From Phalacrocorax aristotelis (taxonomy: Eukaryota > Chordata > Aves > Suliformes > Phalacrocoracidae): a stretch of DNA of 64,000 bases. The stretch spans positions 8,997,682-9,061,681 of the forward strand of contig NC_134288.1 of assembly GCF_949628215.1 (NCBI RefSeq). Reading direction: 5' to 3'. The notes under the pieces were generated by a model. The model saw nothing but the letters and a program-made list of their open reading frames with translations. It made no database searches and was not told the origin of the DNA. Made by a program: the position numbers and the translations under genes. The stretch's first letter is position 1; each line of letters opens with the position of its first letter. Positions 12,701 to 49,369 of this stretch are shown here, piece after piece.

Positions 12701-14471
12701 ATCTATATATATATACTTCATCTGGTTCTATTAACATAAATATGATCACTTTAAAAATACACGTACTGTACTATGTACACTATGTACATGGGGCCGGGGC
12801 AGGCACCGGCGAATGCTCTGGCTGCCCTCAGCACCGCTTCCTGCGTGGTTCCTGGAACCATTCACATTTGTTAAAAGCTCCTCAGTTTCTCTGGCGTGAG
12901 AGATGCTGGGGGGGACGACGCGGGGGGCGGCCCTGCAGCTGCTGCCGAAGGTAAGACGTGTTTGAACTGCCCTGGTGCGCCCTGCTGCCTGCGCGCGGGG
13001 GCTGCTTGCTGCGGCGCGGGCCGATGGAGGGGACAGGCTTTGGGCTGCCGTGGCCACGTGGCCAGCGCCTGGGCCTCCCTGGCCAGCTGGGTGAGGGAGT
13101 GCTGTGATGCCGGGGCGGGGGGGCGGGGGGACCCCTACAGCCACCACTTGCTGCGGGGTCCAGCCCTGTCGGGCCAGGCAAACAGACTTTGCATATGTTA
13201 AAACTACGCACAGACCTGGACTTTTCCTACAGTCCCACAGTAACGCCTGCAACTGCCTGGCACTGGGGCCGGCTTTGGAGTGAAGCCCTGGGGAGCAGCA
13301 GGGAGCACAGCAGGGCGTGGGGGAACCCAGACACACGTGCAGGTGCTGGGACCAGCTGGGCTGGCCGGTGCCAGGGGCCCGAGAGTCCCCCATGCCCCCC
13401 GGTGCAGTGTGGTGAGGGAGCAAGGAGGGGACAAGGGGTGGGCTGGCTCCTCCATGCCTGGGCCAAGAGCAGGCGCTGGTGCCCCAGGGGTCAGCAGCAC
13501 CCACACAGCTCCAGCAGCCGGAGAGCAGCTCCAGCTCATGATGCACATGGTGGGACATCTGCTGAGCTCTGGCCACTGCAGCTCCATGCCGTGACCGCTG
13601 CGCAAGCACCAGGAGAGCACCAGGGCAGAGAGAGCCTGGAGTCAGTGGGAAGGGGTACAGGGAGCACCCCCTACCCAACCGAGGCTGGGACTCGTGCTGT
13701 CACAGGATTGCTCCCAGTTTCCGGGGTGCTCCAGCACCCAATCCCCCCGCAGCTGCCCCCCCACCCTCTGCCCCCTCCAAACCATCACGCTGCATCTCCG
13801 CAAGCTTAACCCACGGCCTCCAGAGACGGGTGGCACTGAGGCAGCAGCAAGGTGGGGCTGTCTGGGCCCATCCTGGCGAGGGGCAGCTGGTGGGGCAGCG
13901 CTGTGGGAGGCAGCCCCGGGTGCTGCTGGAGGTGGGGAGAGGAGTGTCCGGCTAGGAAAGCGTGCTGGTGGCCTCTCTCTTCTCCCAGAGCCTCCATGGG
14001 GAGGCAGGGCGCAAGTGGCAGGCGGTCACAGGGCACAGATGCATCCAGCCAAGCTCTGTGCAGGGGTTGCAGCACGGTGGGGCCGGGCGCCCATCTCGGC
14101 ACAGCCACCCTCCTGCCTGGCCAGGAGCTGCAAGCAGCAGTGCTGGGGCTGGCGACAGGGCTGGCCCTGCCAGGGACCCGCGGTGGCAGCAGCGCTGGGC
14201 TCTGGTGCTCAGTCCGCAGTACAGTGTATATATTTATATATAAACAAGGACAGCAGTGCTGTGATGTTGCAATGAGGAACAGCTGCTCTGATGCTGGATG
14301 CTCCCGGAAGATCTGGTGCTGCAGTTCGAATGGAGAGATCAGGGGCCAAAGCCAGGTGAAGTTTCTGCACACCGGCTGCCATCAGGCCTTCCCTCCTCCC
14401 CTCCAGGAGCACGGTGCAAAGGGGTGGCGGGGCTCTCAGCGTGCAGACAAACCTCTCTTGCGCGCCATGTT
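9735..14471 (-). other. SLC12A5: SLC12A5 3' untranslated region (about 4.7 kb, inferred extent)
   Basis: No supported coding sequence lies between the SLC12A5 stop codon and the AATAAA at 9747. Most of the stretch is GC-rich. AT-rich islands stand out at 9750-9990, 12688-12795 (TATA repeats and GTACTGTACTATGTACACTATG) and 14220-14245 (TGTATATATTTATATATA). Such islands in a neuronal 3'UTR may be protein- or miRNA-binding segments; that is inference. The extent depends on the polyA signal chosen. Confidence 0.5.
9747..9752 (-). terminator. SLC12A5: Candidate polyA signal AATAAA of SLC12A5
   Basis: Reading the - strand, TTGTAAATAAAACAGG precedes a long A-tract. It is the only AATAAA I found on the - strand between the SLC12A5 stop (14472) and this point. 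It sits at the end of an AT-rich, 3'UTR-like block (9750-9990). Confidence 0.6.
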
Positions 14472-36614
<22,143 letters not shown>

Positions 36615-36974
36615 GGCGCCGGCTGCCCGCGGCCGCACGCTGCTGCCCGGGAGCTGCGAGCGCCGCGCTCCGCAGCCAGCCGCGTCCCCGCGCCGCCCCC
36701 CGCCGCCGCCGGTGGGAGGGGGCTGCAGTGCGGAGGAGCCCGGGCTCACGGCTCGCTGCTGCCGGCGGAGCCCAGCCCGGCCGCTCACTTCATCACGTAT
36801 GCAGGAGGCATTGCCCCCGCCGCTGTGGGGAGGGGAGCAGCGGCAGGCAGGGGCGAGGCGGGGGAGGGCGCGGAGCGGAGCGCACGCCGCCTCCCGGCTG
36901 AGCCAGGCGCGGGGGGGGGGGAACTAGGGCACGGCAGCGCTGCGGGCCCCGGCTGGCGCGGGCGGGACAGCCCC

Positions 36975-37036
36975 GCATCCCGCACACCAGCCCCCTGCAT
37001 CCCGCACACCAGCCCCCTGCATCCCGCACCGGCCCC
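36975..37036. repeat. 22-bp tandem repeat (GCATCCCGCACACCAGCCCC)n
   Basis: About 2.8 copies of a 22-bp unit, the first two nearly identical, about 360 bp upstream of the KCC2b start codon. Confidence 0.9.
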
Positions 37037-38881
37037 CGGTGGAGCTCCGGGACCGGGCAGCCGGCTCCGGGTGTGCAGCAGGGCAGAGACCCTGCGCCTG
37101 CGGGACCGACGCATCCCCAAGGGACACTGAGGCCTGGGGTCAGGGCAACCCCCTGCCCAGGCAGACCCCGGCCCCTGCCTGTGGCGAGGCCAGCGGCGAG
37201 CAGCTCCCAGCTGTGGGCCACTCCCGGGTAAGGCAGTGCCAGCCATGCTGAGGACCCCTCTGCAGGCAGCAGGGCCACGGCTGGGGGTGAAGCCCCCCCA
37301 ACCCCAGCAGCAGCCACCATCATCCAAGAGCACCTCGGAGAGGAGGAGGATGGCCAAACCACCCAGCAGTGGGGCCAAGGGTCCGGCAGAGGCTGCTGAC
37401 ACCTCTCTGCCCAGCTGGGCTGCAGCAGCCCACAGACAGGAGCAGGCTTGGCCTGACACCCCTCGGGTCTCCAGGGGGGACAGAGTCACACCGTGCCCAG
37501 GAACACCCTGACACAGCCTCCCCCCGCCCCCCTCCCCGACCTGCAGCGCAGCAGGTCCAGGGCTGACCCTGGAGAAGGGCTGTGAAGGAGCTGACCCCCC
37601 CCGGGCCCTGCTGCCTCACGCGAGCCCCCGGCCCTCACAGCCTGTCCCCCGACATGGCCACGGGGCTCAGGGCCACCTTTGGATTGAGGGCTGCTGGCAG
37701 GACCCCGCACTGACCCCGCAGGGCCACTCGCAGCCCACCCTTCTCTCACCCACTTAATCCAGGAGGATCCCAGAGCCGTAGCTGGCTGCAGCTCCCGGCA
37801 TCTCCTCCGGAGCGGGCTGAGATCATGACAGCCCGCTGGCGTTAGTTACTTCTTGACGGCTGTAATTAATTGTTTACTTTCTCCTGGTACGGGGCCAGCT
37901 GCTCTGCAGCGCAGAGGCTCCCTGGCCCTCACCTTGCTGGGCGGGAGGGCTCGTACCCCTTGCACTGGCCCTGCCAGCAGCCCCAGACCCTGCCCAGCCT
38001 GCTGCAGCCAGGACCCCTGGGCCTGGCGTACCCTGGGAGCCACACCGGCACAGCCCCAGCTCCACGGCAGACGGTGCAGGATGGCCCACAGGCAAGGTGG
38101 CCAGCTCAGGGCTGCCCCAGCAGGGGCAGAACACTGCCACCAGCCCCCTTGCTCAGCCCCCACCCTCCCCTCCCTGCCCAGGACCCTGCGCACCGTCCAC
38201 AGTGTGGGGCTGCCCCTGCCAAGCCACAGCAGCACTGTTCCCTCACCCCCACGTCCCTTGGCCTTGAGCGGGAGCCAGCACTGGAGCAAGGGGCTGGCCT
38301 GCTCCCAAGGGACGGGACTGGCCCCTGCACACTGCACAGCCAGGGCTGCAGGCAGGATGCAGTGGGCAGAGCCGCTCTCCCTGGTGGGTCCAGGGGGGGT
38401 TTGCAGAGCCCACCCACACGCAGAGGCCACGGCTGGGCAGAGGGGCGGTGGGCTGGGGGCTGTGTGGGGGCCAGACAGCCACGGCAAGTGCCGAGCACCA
38501 AGAGGGTGGTTTTGTGCAGGAGGCCGCAGCGCGTGGGCTCCGCACAAGAGGGATTTTCCTGCTAAAACAGATGGGGGGAGGGAGCACGTGAAAGACCACG
38601 AATCCCGTAATCCCTGGATTATGGCTCCATTTCAGGGGCTGGGATTTGCCAGCAGTGCAGGGGGGCTACACTATCGACTGCACTTGCTGAGCCCATGCAT
38701 AGGGTCCCACCAGCATGGGGGGGCACACTGAGGGTGTCCCTGGAGCAGAGCCAGACCGAGGGGGCTCGACCCACCAGCACAGCACTGACCTAACCCTGGC
38801 CCGTGAGCGTGATTCCCCAGGGCTGGGGTAGGTGGCTCCAGCGTGCTGGGAGCGGAGAGGCTTGACATGGCTTGGGCAGCA

Positions 38882-39000
38882 CCCGTGCTCTTGCGCTGCC
38901 TTCAGCTCTGATGCCAGACCCCCTTCCCAGCACCCTGCAGTGACCAGGGTGCTGGGAAAGGGGTCTGGCACCAGAGCTGAAGGCAGCGCAAGGGCATGGG
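38882..39000. repeat. Near-perfect inverted repeat, 48-bp arms, 7-nt loop
   Basis: The left arm at 38890-38937 and the right arm at 38945-38992 are reverse complements at 46 of 48 positions; the spacer is 38938-38944. An outer 8 bp on each side (38882-38889, 38993-39000) pairs with two wobbles in + strand RNA. On the - strand (KCC2 sense) the two arm differences become U-G wobbles, so the 48-bp stem would be unbroken. Confidence 0.93.
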
Positions 39001-41276
39001 CAGAGGAGCTGGGGATGCAGGGAGGCAGAGGGCTTTCCCTGGGCATGGGGGGTGATCAACTGCAAATGGCCCCTAAGCCCAGGCACAGGCAGGATCCTGG
39101 CATCAGTGCCTCACTTAATGCAAAGAATGATGAGGGAGAGCTGTACAGCTCTTCCAGGCCAAGGGGTTGGCACAGCACAGCCGGACCACCCCCCCACAAT
39201 GCCTCTGCACACCCCCAGGATGGAGACTGCTGGGCTGTGTGAAACCCCCAGAGCCAGAGCTGGTCTGGGACACAGAGCATCCCTGCAAACCACCCTGTGC
39301 CACTGCAAACCCCTCAGAGACCCCAAGCACGTCCCAGACCCCTCTGCACCCACTGCATCATGCAGAGCCCAGGTGGGGAGAACTGTCCCTGCAGCCCTTC
39401 CCAGGGCCGGCGTCCCACCAGCCGGCTGCATAGCTCTTGCCTGTCTTGTCACCAGCAGTGGTCAAACCTCCCAGGAGCAAGGCACGTGCCAGAGGCTCTG
39501 GGAAACCTCCTGAGGGCACAGAGTGGGCAGCCTGACAGCAGCCCAGGTGGGAGGCAAGGGCAGCCATGCTGTGAGGATACTGGTGGGCACACTGCACTGC
39601 CTGCAGCAATCCCTGGACACCATCAGCAGCCTGCCTGACCCACATCCTGCCTGAATGGGAGATCCCGCGGTCCCAGCTTGGCAGGGTGCTCCTCACAGCA
39701 CTGGGGGCTTGAGGGCATGAGGCCAGCAGCCCCCAGGATAACAAAGAGCTGGGGCAGGAGAGACCTCAAAAGATGGAAGGGGGGGAGCTCGGAGGTGCAG
39801 TGGGGCATGGAGGGTAGCGATGCACACACACAGCCAGGGGCTGTGCTGGAGGATTTGCATCATGGCGTGCCCTGCACCGCTCTGTTCTGCCAGCCCCATG
39901 AGCCTGGGAGCAGCACATCCTGCAGCACCTCAGCAGGATGGAGGGGCCTTGCTCATCCCCATCCAGACAGGTCAGGGTCCTGCAACCAGCACCAGGGCAA
40001 AAACAGAGCCTGAAGGTGACATGGGTGTCAGCTGGGACCTGCCACCAGCTCCAGTGGTGGGACAGGATGTGGAGGGATGGTGTCGTGTGAGGCTGGGAGC
40101 AGAACCACAGGGAGCCAGGAGCTGGTGCAGCTACCCAAGGCCAAGAACAGAAGGGTGGCAGTGAGGCAGGGCAGGAGGACATGAACTCCTGGGCCACAAG
40201 AGCCCCGCACCATGCACAGCTGGTACAATATCCTGGCTGCCCTGCCCAGATGTCTTGCCAGCAGTGGGGCTGTGGCAGTGGTGGCCGGGCAGCCCAGCAC
40301 AGGGATCAGCCATGGAAGCAACCTCCTCCCACCAAGCCCCATGCCCAGGTAGCGCAGAGAAGGAGCCCCACCGAAGCAGCCCTGCGCCGGCTGCAGTGCC
40401 CCAGGGATGCCAGGCTGCCACAGCTGAGTAAGGGCTGGAGGGCGCAGTGCCGCTGAGAAGCAGTTGCACAGCTATCACTGGCTGCTCTCAAAAGGGTTGG
40501 GCGCAGGAGCACAGCTCACCAAGGTGCTGGGGTGTCCTGTGTCCCACACGGCACCCCCTGCCAGGACCACAGCTTGTGCAAGCTCCCCCAGCCCCTAGTG
40601 CCCTGCTGGAGCATCCCGTGGTGGGTTTGGCTGCACGGAGAGGCCTCAGGAATGTGCTGCAGGTGGCAGCTGGAGCTTGGGCTGCACCAGCCCCCCCCGG
40701 GAGCAGTCCTACATCCCCTGTGCCATGCAACTCCTCTATGCACAGCCCCTTGGTGCTTTTAACAACCTCTCCCAAGGGCATCCAGTCTCCCACAAACCTG
40801 CCTTTCATGGCTCTGGGCTGGGGGAGCCAAGGGGACTGGGGGAGCTGGGGCGCCACAGCAGTGGGGGGTGGTGGGCAGGGGAGGCAGGGCCCCCCGTGCA
40901 CGCCGCCTCTGCAGAGCCTGTCCCTTGCATGCACCGCTCTGCACTCAGTGCCTGGTGCCTCAAGCGTGGGCTGCCCTGGCAACCCACGGGGGACCCTGCC
41001 ACAGCTCTGGCACCCCGGCCCCCCAGGGCAGCGGCCCGCAGTGGGGTGTCCCTGCAGCCGGTATGCAGCTAGGGCTGGTGGGGCCCACACGGGCACCCAA
41101 GGCCCACCCCCTACGGGTGCCCACCCCCCGCCCGGGGCCGGCCCCCAGAACGGCTGCCCCACACAGCCCTGCCCACGGCCCCACGGCCCCGCCCTCCCCT
41201 GGCGGGTCTGGGAGAGCGCTGAACTCCCCCCCCCCCCCAGCATCAGGAGCCGCCGGCAGGGATGACACCGGGCCCG

Positions 41277-41327
41277 GTTTCCATGGCAACGAGAGAGGCT
41301 CCTTAACCAGTTCGTTGCCATGGCGAC
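41277..41327. promoter_or_regulatory. Twin RFX X-boxes in a CpG-rich element
   Basis: GTTTCCATGGCAAC at 41277-41290 and GTTGCCATGGCGAC at 41314-41327, 37 bp apart start to start. Both fit the palindromic RFX consensus. They lie in a CpG-rich block between exons 1a and 1b of SLC12A5. Confidence 0.75.
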
Positions 41328-43654
41328 TGCCGCCGAGCCCGGCTGCCTCGGGATACGGGGGGGCTCCGCTCCAGAGGTGCCCCGGTGTCCCCCCGAGCCA
41401 GGGCAGCCGCCCCACGGCCAGCGCCCCGGGGCGGGGGGTCCCAGGGGAGGCCCACCCGATCCTCGGCTCCGCGGAAGGCCCAGCCCTTCCCACGCCGCGG
41501 GTGTTGGGGAGACTCTCTTGGGGGCGGCCGCAGCGGCCGGGTCCCGCGGACGGCTGAGGGGCGGGACCGGGTGGGGCGGGGCGGGGCAGGGTGGGGCTCA
41601 CCACCACCCCCCCGTCCCGTCCCGGCAGCACCCCCTGGCGGCTGCGAGGCCCTGCGCAGCCCCGGCCGCCCCCACCAAAATCCGCGGGCCCCGCACAGAC
41701 CCCGCGCCGGCCGCGGCCGTCCCGTCCTGTCCTGAGACCCTCCCGGGCCAACCCCAGCTCCGGCCGTGCTGCAGCAGCAACCTGCGCCCGGCCCCGGGGC
41801 CCCGCTGCGGGGCCCTGCCCACGCTCTGCCCGGCACCAGGAAGTCCCTTCCCGCGGCCACCCCGACAGCCCCAGGCCGCCCCTGCCCGGGGTTCGCATGG
41901 GGCTGAAGCCCCACCCACCCAGCGCCACCCGCGTGGGGCCGCCCACGGGCAGAGCCGGCCGGGAGGAGCAGCAGCAAAGCGGCCTCACGGTCCTGGCATG
42001 GCACAGGGAGCACGGCACCAGCCCGCTGCGGCACCAGCCCACCGGGCCAGGATGGTGGGGAGCAAGGACTCACGGGGGCCGGGTGGTCCTGCAGGGCCAG
42101 GGTCTATACTGGGGAGAGGGTCCCCACGCTGCCCCTGGGGGTCCCAATGGCTCCCCAGCACCAAGCAGCACGGCCGGCTCCAGCCCCACCTGTTCCCTCC
42201 CCAGGACCTGCGCCGAGGTCCCTGGGGCTCTGTCACCCCGTCCCAGTGTGACACTGGGAAGGGCCAGGCAGCACCACACACCCGCCTGGGACCTGGTCTC
42301 TCCCCAGCACGGCACAGGCAGCTCTCCCATCCACAGCCCCATGCCAAATCCGCAGGTGCCCAGCCCCACAGCCCTCCCATCCATCCCCCCCAGGGAGGCT
42401 GCAACCACAGCCCCAGGGCCACGGAGCAACACAGGGCATGTACTGGGGCAGCCCAGGGGCTCTCTGGCATGCTGCACCAACCCCTCAGCATGCACCCTGC
42501 CATGGCTGTGGCCAACCCACGGCATAGGGTCAGTCCCTGGGTGCCAGCCGGCAGGGCTGGGCCACTGGCTGTCCTCTGCAAGGGCACAAGGTCACAGCTC
42601 AGCTGGGGAGGGAGGCCGTCCCTGCACCTCCCCTGCCACGGCCCCTGCAGCATGCCCACGCCAGCTCTCCCACGGCCAGGCCTGCTCCTCGCCTGGCCTG
42701 CCTGTCCCCCCATGCCTGCCAAGCTGATAAGCCATTCCTGGAGAGCCACGGGCTCCAGCCACAGCTCTGGCTCAGCACCGGCTGCTCTGCTCCTGGTGCA
42801 GCCCATGGGCCAGGCCCAGCCACCCTGGGATGCTGTGGGTGACAAGTGGCCCTGAACCTGCCCACCACTGGCTCTAACCCTGCACCACCCCGCCACAGCT
42901 GGGGTCCTGGTCCGGGTGGCCCAGCGGCTGGAGCCCACTCACGGAGACACAGCATGGCCTGGCCATCGCGGCACCCGTCCGGCTGCTCACCGCCTCCCAC
43001 CAGCGCCCTTCGCTGAGGGCGCAAGGTCACAGCTCCACACAGCACGGTGCTGCCATCGGCCGGGTTTCTGGGATCAATATGGCTCCGGTGACAGTGCAGG
43101 CCTGCCACCACGTCCCCTGGGCACCGTAAGGCAATGGCCTACCAGCCCCCACACCAGCGCCCACTGCAGCCTGGTGGGCCACCGCTGCCGAGGGCTAACC
43201 GCAGCCTGCCCTCCCTGTGCCCTCGTGCTGGCCCAGCTGCAGCCCCACAGCCCACCCTCCTCCACAGCTCCCCAAGGAGCAGCAAGCAGCCTCGCACCCC
43301 ACAGCCATCTCCCCACATGCCAGCCATGATCCCAGCTCCATTCCGTTGCCAATCCTGCAGGAGCAGGGCCTTGTTCCAACATACCCCAGGACGGGGACTG
43401 GGCAGGGGAGCTCCCCAGGGAGTAGGAGCAGCCCCAGGGGAGAGCCTGGGAATGAGGGGTCCTGCCTGGGCAGCCAAGCCCCCACTCCCTGCTCCACACC
43501 CACCAACCCCTGAGCCCCACAGCCCCACATCAGCCCTGCTCTGGGTGTCTCCACCACCTCCGAGGGACCCGGCCAACTGACCACCGGCCCAGGGCAATGC
43601 CGCACCCCCCCACGGTGGCCTGACTGCCCTGTCCTTCCCTGCCCTCTGGACCCT

Positions 43655-43815
43655 CCCCGAGGACCCTGCCCCGGGAACCCTGCCCCATAGACCCTGTTCC
43701 ACCGGTTCTGCCCTACCGGCTCTGCCCCTCAGACCCTTCCCCACGCACCCTACCCACAGACCTTGTCCCAGAGACCCTGCTCCACGGAGCCTCCCACGAG
43801 CCCTGCCCCACCGAC
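43655..43815. repeat. Degenerate CCCTGCCCC-type tandem repeat
   Basis: About eight loose units of around 20 bp resembling ACCCTGCCCCACAG, immediately downstream of KCC2a exon 1a in its first intron. Confidence 0.6.
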
Positions 43816-43858
43816 CCCCCCAGAGCGCCCGCCCCGCCGGCCGTGCCCGGGCGCTCAC

Positions 43859-43967
43859 CTCTGCCGTCGCGGCCGGGCTGGCGGCCGCCCCCAGCGCCGC
43901 GGTCGGGTCCGCGGGCGGCCGTGGGGCCGTGGCGGGGCAGCGCGGTGACGGTGAACCGCCGGCTCAT
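43859..43967 (-). CDS. SLC12A5: SLC12A5 alternative first exon 1a (KCC2a N-terminus, SPAK motif)
   Basis: The - strand ATG at 43967 opens MSRRFTVTALPRHGP, followed by a Gly/Arg/Pro-rich stretch, and ends at donor GTGAGC (exon end 43859). The 109 coding nt leave phase 1, exactly as exon 1b does, so it splices in frame to exon 2 at 29155 (...[13 protein letters not shown]). Mammalian KCC2a begins with a closely similar MSRRFTVT segment; RFTV fits the RFxV docking motif for SPAK/OSR1 kinases. The KCC2a protein would be 1130 residues. It lies 7.2 kb upstream of exon 1b and about 0.85 kb downstream of the MMP9 polyA signal. Transcription start is not determined; the surrounding DNA is CpG-rich. 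Confidence 0.9.
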
Positions 43968-44804
43968 GGCCCCGCCGCCTCCACAAGTGGCTCCGGGCCC
44001 CGGCGGCCGCCGAGCGCGGCCCCGCCGGGCGCTGACCGGGGTCCTAGTGCCCGCGGCACCGCCCGCCGCGCCGCCCCCGCGGCTGCAGGGCTGGCTCGGC
44101 TCGGCTCGGCGAGCACGGCTGGCTGGGCTGGCAGGGCTCGGTTCGGCCAGGCAAAGCTCGGCTCAGCTCGGCTCGGCTCGACGGGACGGACCGCGGGGTC
44201 GCGCAGCCCCGCAGCAGCCGCCGCACGGAGGGTGCTGAGACAGGACCGCGGCGGGACGGGGTGGCACTGGACGGGGCCACGCTCTGCCCCCGCCCTACGC
44301 GGAGCTGCGGCCGCTAATTGCAGCTAATTACAGCCCCGGGGCTGCGGTCGCCCCACCCTGCCACGGCCCTGCGCAGCACCCCGGACACGGCCCCGGACAC
44401 GGCCCCACCGCTGGCCTCCGCGGGCCAGGCTGCAGCGGGTCCCGGCCACACGCCGTGTCCCAGCCTGTGACAAACGCCCGTCTCTACACCACCGGTGGAA
44501 AGCCGGGGATGCAGCGGAGGGCTGGTGGGGTATGGGGGAGCCAGACCCTGCAGGGGAACCGGGGGGCAGGAGAGTGGAAGGGCACAGGGGGCTGTGCATG
44601 GTGTGGGGCAGGTGGCGGAGGATGTTGGGACCAAGGGATGCCCTCCCGGTGGGACCTAGTGTCCATTAGGGATCCCAGAGCCCTCAGCAAAAGGGAGGCT
44701 TGGCTGCAGCCCCCCACTCCCAGCACCCCCTTCCCCACCGATGCTGGCACCCCACACCTTGGGGGTTTGCCATGCCTTAGCCCCAGCAGGCTGATGGAGC
44801 ACAC
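43968..44804 (-). other. KCC2a upstream/promoter region and gap to MMP9
   Basis: About 0.85 kb, CpG-rich near exon 1a. It separates the MMP9 polyA site from KCC2a exon 1a on the same strand. No TATA box is seen. It must contain the KCC2a transcription start (inference). Confidence 0.55.
44091..44181. repeat. Imperfect (GGCTC)n pentamer tract upstream of exon 1a
   Basis: Repeated GGCTC, GGCTG and AGCTC pentamers 125-215 bp upstream of the KCC2a ATG. They could fall in the 5'UTR or proximal promoter. Confidence 0.8.
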
Positions 44805-45278
44805 AGACCATGTCCGAAAGATTGTCTTTATTAAAAACAGACAGATGGAGGTTGGCAGAGCCCCGCTTCCCCGCCCCGGCCAAGTACCCGGGTGCCAGCT
44901 CCCAGCGGAGCCCAGCCCGACCCAGCAAGGCTGGCTCAGGAAAAAGACAAAGTCTTTACAAATCCATGTGTGGTTTGCACCAGGCAAACGCCTCTGCACG
45001 GTGGAGCCGGTCCTGGCAGGGGTGGCACGGTGCCGGCTGTGGCGAGAGTCCTGCTCCCCAGCCGGGGCTCCCCGGGCTGGGCAGCTCCCGAGGGGTGACC
45101 CCAGGACTCCCTGCCCCTTCCTGCCAGGGAGACAGCAAAGCCTCCACCTTGGTAGGGGCTGCCCCACTGCTGCAAAGCTGCATGGCCCCCAGCACCCAGG
45201 GGAGTCAGGCTGCAAGGGGGCTGGGAGCAGTGGACAGGGAGCAGCATGCCAGCTGGAGCCAGGCAGCCAGTCGGGTGT
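44805..45278 (-). other. MMP9: MMP9 3' untranslated region
   Basis: A 0.45-0.47-kb GC-rich segment between stop and polyA signal. No coding sequence or clear AU-rich element apart from the polyA region. Confidence 0.75.
44827..44832 (-). terminator. MMP9: MMP9 polyA signal AATAAA
   Basis: On the - strand, TTTTTAATAAAGACAAT lies about 450 nt after the MMP9 stop codon. It is the only good signal there. Confidence 0.8.
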
Positions 45279-49321
<4,043 letters not shown>

Positions 49322-49369
49322 GGCGCGGCGGTGGCAGGAGGCCTGTGGCTGTGCTGGGTCCCTGCCGCT

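Larger units (their letters stand above)
36615..43858 (-). other. Region between KCC2 exon 1b and exon 1a
   Basis: 7.2 kb with no supported exon. It contains the KCC2b promoter flank, an AT-rich TAATTA island (37780-37885), a long inverted repeat (38882-39000), a CpG-rich block with twin RFX X-boxes (41200-42000), and a CCCTGCCCC-type degenerate repeat (43655-43815). For KCC2a transcripts all of this is first intron. Confidence 0.65.

Noticed and set aside
12746-13678. 310-codon - strand open frame in the SLC12A5 3'UTR region
   Set aside because: It is Pro/Gly/Ser/Ala-rich low-complexity translation of GC-rich DNA, overlaps long frames on the other strand, and has no family motif.
41320-42855. 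511-codon + strand open frame next to the twin X-boxes
   Set aside because: It is Pro/Ala/Arg-rich with no recognisable domain, and comparable frames exist on the opposite strand. High GC is enough to explain it, though transcription of the block remains untested.
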